From Entomortierella parvispora (Eukaryota > Mortierellomycota > Mortierellomycetes > Mortierellales > Mortierellaceae): a DNA stretch of 64,000 nt. Positions 45,870-54,459 of the stretch are shown here, in pieces. The stretch spans positions 1,426,001-1,490,000 of the forward strand of contig OY752143.1 in the NCBI GenBank assembly GCA_963573315.1, read 5' to 3'. The translations under genes and the position numbers were made by a program. Under the pieces are notes generated by a model. The model did not search any database. It was not told the origin of the DNA and was given only the letters and a program-made list of their open reading frames with translations. Each line of letters starts with the position of its first letter. The stretch's first letter is position 1.

Positions 45870-45899
45870 TCAATTGACATATTCTTCGATGTCAATTGA
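45870..45899. repeat. Perfect 11-bp inverted repeat just after the transposase stop
   Basis: TCAATTGACAT (45870-45880) and ATGTCAATTGA (45889-45899) flank an 8-base loop. It lies 22 bp after the stop codon and about 65 bp inside the right end. It could be a 3'-end RNA hairpin or a subterminal protein-binding palindrome. Confidence 0.85.
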
Positions 45900-45964
45900 T
45901 AGCTCTTGCTCCTTCCTTGATTGGAAGTATTTGTCTTCGAAAATCCAGCCAATGAGAGAATTAA

Positions 45965-45985
45965 GGCGTGGATTGTCCGGGAGCC
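45965..45985 (-). repeat. Right terminal inverted repeat
   Basis: This reads GGCGTGG...GGGAGCC on the plus strand and is the inverted partner of 36817-36837. It is directly followed by the second copy of the 8-bp duplication. Confidence 0.93.
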
Positions 45986-45993
45986 TTTGGAAG
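45986..45993. repeat. Target-site duplication, right copy (TTTGGAAG)
   Basis: Identical to 36809-36816. It lies 326 bp upstream of the PP6 start codon. Confidence 0.9.
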
Positions 45994-46318
45994 TGTATAC
46001 GTCACTGTATTTTAATGATCGCATGTGCTTCGCCCGTGCTCCTCGCAACCCTTCTTTTCCCTGTCAGTGTTCACTTGCAGGGCAAGCAGGCAAGCGGCAC
46101 GGATGCTCAGCAACAGCGAGACACTCAGTCATTCATTCCATTCCATCCATCCATTCATTCACGTCCATCATCCCTCTCTTTTCTTTGTTCCCCTGTTCCC
46201 CCCCTCCTCCGCTCATCTTCCTGCCCGCTCTCTGCCTTCACTTGCTCCTGCTCTCATCATCCTCCCTCCCAGCTCTTGCATTTCTCTCCCCTGACCCCAT
46301 CCCTTCTTAACCGTCATC

Positions 46319-48122
46319 ATGCCCGGCCCTGATGAATGGCTCGAGACCGTGCGTCAATGCCAGCCACTCCCCGAGCTGGAGATCAAGAAACTCTGCGAAA
46401 TGGTACTTGACCCCCCATCCATGCACCTGGCACTTTGCATTCGCTCTATGCAAAAGGCCGCATTCACCGAATGGGGCGTCATTCCTGACTGACCTTTTTT
46501 TTTTTTTTTTTTTTTTTTGTTTTTTCTTGGTTTTTTGGTCCGCTTTTTTCAGGTGAAGGAGCTTTTGATGGAAGAATCAAACATCCAGCCCGTGCGGTCG
46601 CCTGTCACCGTCTGCGGAGATATCCACGGTCAGTTCTTTGACCTCATGGAGCTGTTCCGCGTCGGAGGCGAGATTCCAGAGACGAATTACATCTTTATGG
46701 TATGCACAGCAACACGGCCTAAAAACCCGAAATGCAAGTGGCCGATGCGCTGTGACCTTCTGAATGCAACTCAGGCTGACCCGATAGCGTTTTGTGGTGA
46801 CTAGGGCGACTTTGTAGACCGAGGATTCAACAGTTTGGAGACATTTACTATGTTAATGGTCTTGAAAGCAAGGTATGGGCTCGCAGGGTTTTGATCTGTC
46901 GTCATGACAGCCTTCTTTATCATTTAAGCATACCTTCTGTAGTGGCCGTTACCATTGATGATGATACCACTGAACTAATGGCAAAGTATCTGGCTTAACT
47001 TCTGCTTGGAAACTACCTTTATGATGATATAGGTGGCCCGACAAAATCACACTTCTTCGAGGAAACCATGAGAGCAGACAGATCACGCAAGTTTATGGAT
47101 TCTATGGCAAGTTGATTAATATTCTTCCTCCGAGCCATTGCCGCGTGCACAGGATGATCACAGTATAAAAATGACAGGAGACGCAGCAATCCACTTACAT
47201 ACCTTTTTTCTCTTCTTTTTTGACCTACAGATGAATGCCAAACCAAGTACGGAAACGCCAATGTCTGGAAGTACTGCTGTCAAGTCTTTGACTACTTGAC
47301 CCTGGCAGCTGTAAGTTGGCGTTAGAAGATGGCAAAGGAGCCATCTATTGTGGCGCATGCAGTCAAGGAAATCAGTCACTAACTTCAGTCGTGTGGCTTT
47401 TCCCATTTTGCGCACTGACCACTGCCAGATTGTCGATGGTCGCGTGCTCTGTGTCCATGGAGGACTCTCGCCGGATGTCAGGACTTTGGATCAGATTCGC
47501 ACTATTCAGCGATGCCAAGAAATCCCACACGAGGGAGCCTTCTGCGGTATGTGCAATTGCTCGGCATCGGTGGGAGAGCACAGCAGTATTCCGGTGAAGT
47601 AAGCATACTGATTTTACGGTTTTTATCGAATTTTAATATGACAATAGATCTGATGTGGTCCGACCCTGATGACATTGATGGTTGGGGAGTGAGTCCAAGA
47701 GGAGCAGGATGGCTGTTTGGAGCAAAAGTAACGAGCGAGTTCAACCATGTGAACGGTCTCAACCTGATTGCTCGAGCCCATCAACTGGTGCAGGAAGGAT
47801 TCAAGTACATGTTCCCTGACGATAATCTCGTAACAGGTAAAAGAATGGGCTGCTAGGCTAGATATGTTTAGGTCGTTAGTACCTGCATATATCAATGCGT
47901 GTTCGTTTAACGTGTTCTAAACGTTCCTTCATGTGCAACTGCTCCTTTGTGCCATTAGTGTGGTCTGCGCCCAACTACTGCTATAGATGTGGAAACGTTG
48001 CAGCTATCCTAAAACTAGATGGACCAACAGTGGACGAATCCAACTTCAAGATCTTCCAGGCTGTCGAAGTTCAACATACCCAGTCATCCACCGGTGCCGG
48101 TGGAAACCAGTACTTTTTGTAA
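46319..48122 (+). CDS. Serine/threonine phosphatase PP6 catalytic subunit (Sit4-like)
   Basis: Eight exons: 46319-46402, 46553-46699, 46805-46872, 47033-47106, 47231-47310, 47429-47546, 47648-47836 and 47959-48122; 307 residues, the normal length. Metal-site motifs are GDIHGQ (50-55), GDFVDRG (78-84) and GNHESR (from 110). Signatures [33 protein letters not shown] and WLFGAKV place it with PP6/Sit4 rather than PP2A or PP4. The C-terminal YFL is present. The fourth intron begins GCAAGT, a GC-AG intron; no GT donor keeps the frame. In yeast this enzyme acts with SAP subunits in G1 control and TOR signalling. A transposon ends about 330 bp upstream and may affect its promoter. Confidence 0.93.
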
Positions 48123-49003
48123 AAGAGACACCGTTTCCTTTCCTGTTTTTTTATTTTCATTCCTTACCCACCCACCTTTTTTTTTTTACCTTCTTTTCTC
48201 TGACACACACACATACTTGCTTGTTTGCTACGATTGCCGTGAGGCAGTCCCCCGTCTACTCTCTTCTCACAACCAATCTGCTCCTTTTCAGCCTTGCGGC
48301 CATCGTAATATCACCTTGCATCTGAAGTATCCATAAAACGTAACAAACGCCAGCAACATGCTACAATACAGGAAGCGTTGGAGCCCTTTTCACTCTGACC
48401 GAGTTGCTCTTTGTCTCCTTTCCTTCCCCGTGTCTATTTCCACTGTGCTCTATGCGAGGCAGAGGCCATACACTTTCCTTTTCAGTCAGAAGTGCAGCGC
48501 AAAAAATAAGGAGTTGGCTACAGGAGAGCATGAACACAGAGGGAAGCGAGCACAAAATAAGGTGGCATGAAACCACTCCTCTTTTGAGAGAGCCGCTCTC
48601 CCTAAAAAAAAAAAAAAAAAAAAAAAAGGTGCCAACGCGTCTTGACATGCAGAGACCTAGGAGACCTCGATGAGAAAGGAACGTGGCCTAGTTTTTGTAT
48701 TTCGAGAATCCCTTTGACCGTTTAAACCTCCTGGGATGCAAAGGCTGTCTGTCTGCAATATTTTGAGCACGGGGGTTAGGAGAGAGGAGCATGAAGGAGA
48801 AGAATGAGCGCCGGGGAGAGACAAACGGGGATCCGCAAAACGCGTTAGGTTTCTAACTTTTTGGGTTCTTCCTCTTTTGTATAAAGTGCCCGATTGGAAG
48901 AACAACACATCTGTCCTTCCCACCTCCACCGAATAAACAAAAAGAAGAAATAGCCCAAACTTACACCTTCATCCAAAAAAAAAAAAAAGATATATTATCC
49001 CAA
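48123..49003. other. Intergenic region with an A-tract
   Basis: The PP6 3' region (T-rich, 48140-48200) is followed by an A-run at 48606-48627 and a shorter A-run just before the next ATG. No supported exon or RNA gene is seen. Confidence 0.4.
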
Positions 49004-50407
49004 ATGACTCGCTGCACCACCTCGATTCTCCTCCTCAGTGTCCTCGCACTCTCCAAGGCCGCGCTCTTGGTCCGAGCAGAGGACGTCCCTCAGGCCGGGG
49101 GCCCGAAACCTGTTTGTGTGATCAACACGCCTCAAAAAGATCTCCAGGTCGGCGTTGATTACACTATCACCTGGGAGGGTTGCAAAGGGCTCCACAAGCG
49201 TATCGAGGTCCGTTATGGCAACCCCACTAACCTCGGAAAGAAGGACGACTATGCTTGTGAGGTGAGCAACATGGAGAAGAAGAAATCCTGTATCTGGACT
49301 CCGAGCGAGGTGGGACGTTTCAGTCTCTCGGTTGTAGATGATTCCGGCATTGAATCCTTCACGAATACATTTAATGTGGAGGGTCGGCACAGTAAGGTCA
49401 AGCGCCATGCTATCGTTGCCCGTGCTCCCAGGCACAAGGGAAGACACGGGGGCAAGGGCCACGGTAGAGGAAAGGGACACAAAGAGAACGCAAAGAACCA
49501 CCCCAATGTTAAGAAGCTCGAACACAATGTCCACCACGAAAAGCGTGACGACCGCAAGGACCACCCCGAGCCCAAACATGAGCCTGAGCACAAGGACCAC
49601 CCCAAGGTTGAGAAGAAGCCTGAACATGAGAGCCACCCCGAGGTTGAGAAGAAGCCCCAAAACAAGGTCCATCACGAGAAGCGTGACGACCGCAAGGACC
49701 ACCCCGAACCCAAACATGAGCCTGAGCACAAGGACCACCCCAAGGTTGAGAAGAAGCCTGAACATGAGAGCCACCCCGAGGTTGAGAAGAAGCCCCAAAA
49801 CAAGGTCCACCACGAGAAGCGTGACGACCGCAAGGACCACCCCGAACCCAAACATGAGCCTGAGCACAAGGACCACCCTAAGGTTGAGAAGAAGCCTGAA
49901 CATGAGAGCCACCCCGAGGTTGAGAAGAAGCCCCAAAACAAGGTCCACCACGAGAAGCGTGACGACCGCAAGGACCACCCCGAGCCCAAACATGAGCCTG
50001 AGCACAAGGACCACCCCAAGGTTGAGAAGAAGCCTGAACATGAGAGCCACCCCGAGGTTGAGAAGAAGCCCCAAAACAAGGTCCATCACGAGAAGCGTGA
50101 CGACCGCAAGGACCACCCCGAACCCAAACATGAGCCTGAGCACAAGGACCACCCTAAGGTTGAGAAGAAGCCTGAACATGAGAGCCACCCCGAGGTTGAG
50201 AAGAAGCCCCAAAACAAGGTCCACCACGAGAAGCGTGACGACCGCAAGGACCACCCCGAGCCCAAACATGAGCCTGAGCACAAGGACCACCCCAAGGTTG
50301 AGAAGAAGCCTGAACATGAGAGCCACCCCGAGGTTGAGAAGAAGCCTGAGCACCAGGACCACACTGCCAACCTGCATCGTCGCCGCAGCATGCCTCGTCG
50401 CCTTTAA
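49004..50407 (+). CDS. Secreted repeat protein with Kex2-type sites (KEP-like precursor)
   Basis: A single exon of 467 residues. Residues 1-25 are a signal peptide (TSILLLSVLALSKAALLVRA). Residues 33-125 resemble the Ig-like Kre9/Knh1 N-terminal domain of fungal secreted proteins (VCVINTPQKDLQVGVDYTITWEGC, four Cys). A Gly/His/Lys-rich linker is followed by six tandem 46-residue repeats (176-451), each with HHEKRDD, so six regularly spaced Lys-Arg sites that Kex2 could cut. The repeats are rich in His, Lys, Glu and Pro, with no Cys. It could release six near-identical peptides or serve as a metal-binding wall protein. Function unknown; other frames are open here only because of codon periodicity. 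Confidence 0.75.
   Translation: MTRCTTSILLLSVLALSKAALLVRAEDVPQAGGPKPVCVINTPQKDLQVGVDYTITWEGCKGLHKRIEVRYGNPTNLGKKDDYACEVSNMEKKKSCIWTPSEVGRFSLSVVDDSGIESFTNTFNVEGRHSKVKRHAIVARAPRHKGRHGGKGHGRGKGHKENAKNHPNVKKLEHNVHHEKRDDRKDHPEPKHEPEHKDHPKVEKKPEHESHPEVEKKPQNKVHHEKRDDRKDHPEPKHEPEHKDHPKVEKKPEHESHPEVEKKPQNKVHHEKRDDRKDHPEPKHEPEHKDHPKVEKKPEHESHPEVEKKPQNKVHHEKRDDRKDHPEPKHEPEHKDHPKVEKKPEHESHPEVEKKPQNKVHHEKRDDRKDHPEPKHEPEHKDHPKVEKKPEHESHPEVEKKPQNKVHHEKRDDRKDHPEPKHEPEHKDHPKVEKKPEHESHPEVEKKPEHQDHTANLHRRRSMPRRL
49529..50356 (+). repeat. Six tandem 138-bp coding repeats
   Basis: Units start at 49529, 49667, 49805, 49943, 50081 and 50219. They differ by only a few, mostly synonymous, third-position changes (for example CAC/CAT, GAG/GAA), and two alternating subtypes can be seen, which points to recent tandem duplication. 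Confidence 0.95.
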
Positions 50408-51308
50408 GAATAAGGAATAGGTTAGGAGGACCTCCATCTCTCGGTCGCATTCATATATACCAGGCTCGTACACCTAAGCAGCGTCTTTAGCATCCCTCAT
50501 CCCCATCACCCAATACTGCCTTCTCTGAAGGCATGGGGGGAGGTCCAAGAATTACAATAAACAAGAATTACTGCATCCGCCTCTGCCACCTCCACATGTC
50601 AACCTTTCATCGTGAAAAGAGTGGCATCGTTGACTTGTTTTCTAGTCAAAGAGACAACCTTCATTTGTTGCTCACATAAGTGTTATCATTCAATGGCGCA
50701 TGGTCCTGTTGCTTGTTCATTACGGTCGCACAGCTGGAAGCAATGTGGGAGGGGATGAGAAAAGGCGACACTGCAAATAGTCTATATATTATATAAAAGG
50801 CGAACATTTCTTGCTTGAATTCTTCTGCATTGATTTCATCTCGACCATCCGCAACTCTTTCTCTTTTTCCCTTTCCCTGTCTACACATTTCAATTTTCCT
50901 TGACCTTGTCTCCTTCCATTCTGTAAGGGTATCAGACTTTGAACATCGAGAAACAAAACGCCCTCATCTGGCTAGCTCTCGCTGCAGCTGCAGCTGCCCG
51001 TAGACGCCTTGCAGCTGACCATTCCGAAAGGTGCCATCAAGACATGCTTTCTAAGGCGGCTACCAGTAAGAGACGCGTCTTCATTTACTACCCCCCAACA
51101 ACAGAATAAGGGTAAATCAATCGCTTTCCGTGAACACATAAAAACAAGAGTATTTTAGACCCTCACAAGTTAGCAATATGAGGACACCACGGTAAGATAG
51201 GAGGTATTAATACTAGATGATCGTGCCAACATTGGATTTCAACAATTGCAAGAATAACCGTCACCAATGGTATTGTACTATGCATCAGTGCGAATTTGGA
51301 GGAGTATA
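50408..51308. other. Convergent 3' region, no gene seen
   Basis: AATAAA at 50558 may be the polyadenylation signal of the repeat protein. The rest has no coding exon with motif or splice support. Confidence 0.4.
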
Positions 51309-52578
51309 TTATAGCCCGTTCGATGGCCATTCCCTTCGAGTGACAGACCCCTGTTGCTCTTGTTCGTTGACCTGTCGCTCGAATTCAATCACTTCTGGAT
51401 GGAAGTACACACTCTTGTCAACCTGAAGAAAAAGTATAAATAAAAAGAAGTTTTGATGAGAGAACATCAACTTCTTAGCACAAATGCTGCGCAACAAGAA
51501 AATGAAACAAACCTGGCCTCGTGCTTTCAGAAGAATCACTTGTGCCTCAATTCTCGTTAGTTTGTACGCGTAGAGAAGCCAACAGAGAGCCACAGTTGCA
51601 CTCCGTCCTCTCCCAGCTTTTTTGGGAATGAAAAAAACAGGCGATTAGATCTCAACAGATGGAGAATATTCTCGCTTCTGGGGGTCAATTAATAACATTA
51701 CATTCTTACCTTTGCAATGCAGATATACTACGTCTCCTTCCTGTCTACCTGACTGGGGTGAGCCAATATGATCCTCGTTGGAAATGATTGGGCCATTGGC
51801 TCGCTCCTCATATCCCTGTCCCTGTCCCTCTTGTGGCTTTCGGTTTCTGCATTTTTCAATATATCTCACTCCAATCCAAATGCTCTCCACGCTCGGGGTG
51901 TTAAAGTCTCGGGTCGGGATCCAACATTGACGCAGTCCCAACTCTTGCATCTTCTCGAGGTGACCCTTGAATTCTGCACACATGTTGACAATGTCCGTGA
52001 CTCCCTCATCTTTGACAAGCTGGGGCAGTAATTCCTCAGAAGGAACAGCGCCCAAGATAAAAGGAGTGTTGGGAATACGGTCGTACCAATGCCAACGCGT
52101 CAGAGGTGAGAGGAAGGATGTGGCAAGCTAGTATCATTGAAAGAGAACTGCCCCAGGTTAATGACGGGGAGAAACATCTTTTTTTTGGGTTTCTCCATCT
52201 TTCGAACAAATATGTCAGGTGAAGATTTTTTTTTACCTTGTTGTAGTTGAGCGAGACTGTGTAAGCGATCCAATCCATGGCTGTGGGCTCAGGGATCACT
52301 GTATTGTAGGGATCTTCCCCGTCACCCTCATAAACCGGTGGATGCTTCTTCGATGGCTCTTCTCCTGCATCTTGCGCTTGCTTGACAAGAGTCGCAGAGG
52401 CTGAGGTGGTGGTAGAAGCCATGGTTGTTACGGTGCTCAAGTCCGAAGGTGCTGCGCCTAGAGCAGCAGAGTTGGTATCGAGGATTGTCTCCTTGGTCAG
52501 ATCAAAGGCGTCTTTTGGTGTATCGAGTGTATCAAGATTTTCGGTCGAAAGAGCTTGCTTATCCTGCGTGGGTAGCAT
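51309..52578 (-). CDS. PTPMT1-like dual-specificity phosphatase
   Basis: Four exons: 52578-52237, 52127-51710, 51616-51513 and 51422-51309; 325 residues. The splice between exons 2 and 3 rebuilds the active-site loop VYLHCKAGRGRSAT, with Cys252 and Arg258 (CX5R). The upstream WYDRIPNTPFILGAVPSEE and the Asp in PTRDFNTPS are typical of PTPMT1, the mitochondrial phosphatidylglycerophosphate phosphatase of cardiolipin synthesis. Residues 1-110 are Thr/Ser-rich and acidic. The start MLPTQDKQ was chosen because the frame upstream translates a CT-rich leader. Another atypical dual-specificity phosphatase is possible; mitochondrial targeting is not evident from this start. Confidence 0.75.
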
Positions 52579-52927
52579 GTTTCGGTGGAACAAAGGAATG
52601 AGGGAATGGAAGATGAAGATGAAGGGATGAATGAGAACAAAAAGGGGAAGGAGGAGGAGGAGGAGAAAGAGATGAGATGGCATGGCGCGGCATGCAGGAC
52701 ACGCGCCTTTTTGCTTGAGAGCCTGGTCACATGACATCATGGCGGGTGAAAAAGAACAAGTCGGCCCCTGCCAGCGCGATGCATCAACCCGCATCGCTCT
52801 GTTTGCTGAACCATTGCACAAGGACTACAGACAGACAGCAAAGACATCAGAGAGCACGGACAGGACCAAGAACAAGGACCCTACCTACATTCAACTATTT
52901 AACTACAACAACTACGCACCACCCACA
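52579..52927. other. Divergent promoter region
   Basis: This is the gap between the start codons of the phosphatase and membrane-protein genes. A CT-rich leader (GA-rich on plus, 52600-52670) serves the minus gene and a CA-rich leader ending at 52927 serves the plus gene. Confidence 0.4.
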
Positions 52928-54292
52928 ATGTCGACCGGCACAGATGTGTACTCGAGGATATCTGAAAAGATGAGGAATGAGAGCTTTTCAGAGGAGGAGA
53001 TCAAGATTGTTGAGAAAGCCAAGGGTCAAATCTCTACCTACGGTAAAACCACCAGACCGCCTCTATTCGCTTACTCTGGACAGTGGATGCTGGTATCTCC
53101 CACACTAACACGACGAGCCGTCGTTCGTATTTTCTCACGTCTCTTTTTCTTTCCCGCAGCCACCACTGGATCACTTCTTGGAGGCGCTGGAGGCGTCATG
53201 CTTGGTAAGAGACCACTTTCCCTTCGCTTGCAGATTTGATTCCTCCTTACTCTGGAAAGAAAAAAAGTTACTCACGGCGAGTTCTTTCGTTACTGACTGT
53301 ATTTTTTTTTCAGCCAGAGCAAAGAACTTTAAGGGACTTCAGGCCATGGCAATTGCTACGGGAGGACTCTTGATCGGTTCTCAAATGGGCGTTGTCATGG
53401 GGGCTATGGCTAGTGTTCGAACTATCCAGTCAATCCCTAACTTCAAGCGCGTCCTCAACATTGTGCAGGAAGTCAGGTAAAACAGAATCAAGTTGGGAAC
53501 AGCAAAAATGAACCCGGAAAGCCTGAAAAGGAAATTTCTTGCTAATGAATACCTTTCTTTTCCTCGTAGAGATGAGGCCACTGGACCAGGAGGCCCCCAT
53601 CGACAGGATCATACTGCGACCATGCCCTCTGCAGGTCATCAGCGATTCCCAGTACAAAATCATGATCAGGGACAGCAGTTCCCACAGATGCCTTCCTCTA
53701 CACAATATCCATCGCAACGAGGAGGGGGTCGACAGCCTTCAGAGCTCTTGTCGGATGACTTGGTTCAGCAACAATACGGACTCCAAGTCGCAGCTGATGG
53801 ATATCATGGAGGCCACGATCCTAGTGGATCTGCAAAATATGGACAGGGTAGTAGTGGTAAGTCTTGTAAACTTTTTTGTTTATAGCAAGATGTGAGGAAT
53901 TTGCAATTGACACTTGTTTTCTCTTAGCATGGACGCAGGCGGAGCAAAAGGCAAAGGAGATCAACAACAGCTCTCTTAGCTGGAGTGAGGTCCGTCAAAA
54001 GAATATGCCTCGATCTGCTTGGAATGATGTTCGGGACGGCAAATCCCCCCGTGATAGATCTCAGGGAGATGAGGATGACGAAGACGATGGCAACGACAAC
54101 CGATCCGCTTCTGGAAAGAGGACAAAGCCCTTGCCAACTGTCGCTGGCTGGGATCGTGTAAGACAACTTAATGACGGCGAAGGATTTAGCAGCCCACCAG
54201 GCGTGGATGGACCGGGCGCGTTCCCCAGAACAAGAGAGGATCTCGAGTCAAGACCTTCTCGACAAAAGAATCAGTATGGTGATGCTATCTAG
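52928..54292 (+). CDS. Uncharacterised protein with a glycine-rich two-helix membrane hairpin
   Basis: Five exons: 52928-53042, 53160-53204, 53314-53476, 53570-53856 and 53928-54292; 324 residues. The N-terminus is a charged helix (SRISEKMRNESFSEEEIKIVEKAK). Two hydrophobic, Gly-rich stretches follow (ATTGSLLGGAGGVMLG and GLQAMAIATGGLLIGSQMGVVMGAMA), separated by basic residues; they look like a membrane hairpin, as in OCIA-type mitochondrial proteins. The remainder is Gln/Gly/Ser-rich and probably disordered, ending in an Asp/Glu and Arg-rich tail. No family is assigned with confidence; the OCIA-like idea rests on the hairpin and its place near the N-terminus. Confidence 0.65.
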
Positions 54293-54459
54293 TTGTAGCC
54301 CACTCCCAACCCTAGCACGGCTCAGCATGCACCAAAAAAAATAAAAAGTTTTCTTTTCGATACGTTTGATATTAAAAAGTGGGGAAGGGTGTATTTTTTA
54401 TTGGGCTTTTTGGATTGTTTTTTCGAGTGTTTTTGAATTCTTTCTGTTTTTTCGTTAAT

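Larger units (their letters stand above)
36817..45985. mobile_element. Complete 9.2-kb MULE-type DNA transposon carrying a FEN1-Fanzor gene
   Basis: The element is 9169 bp, bounded by 21-bp terminal inverted repeats (one mismatch) and a perfect 8-bp target-site duplication. Inside are a FEN1-Fanzor nuclease gene (-), a SANT-domain gene (+) and a MULE transposase gene (+). All three have open, splice-consistent frames and the transposase keeps its DDE triad, so the copy may be autonomous. It lies between the ankyrin gene and the PP6 gene. MULEs usually make 8-11-bp duplications, which fits. Fanzor genes are known passengers of several eukaryotic DNA transposons; the FEN1-like fusion is the unusual part. 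Confidence 0.93.

Noticed and set aside
48995-50473. A 492-codon antisense open frame and a 360-codon plus-frame across the repeat protein
   Set aside because: The 138-bp repeat is a multiple of three with no stops in several frames, so long shadows are expected. Only the frame at 49004 has a signal peptide, a Cys-containing domain and natural codon use.
52578-52821. An upstream start for the PTPMT1-like gene giving a very hydrophobic leader (MPSHLFLLLLLLPL...)
   Set aside because: The hydrophobic run comes from a CT-rich leader of the sort seen before many genes here; the ATG at 52578 is more likely.
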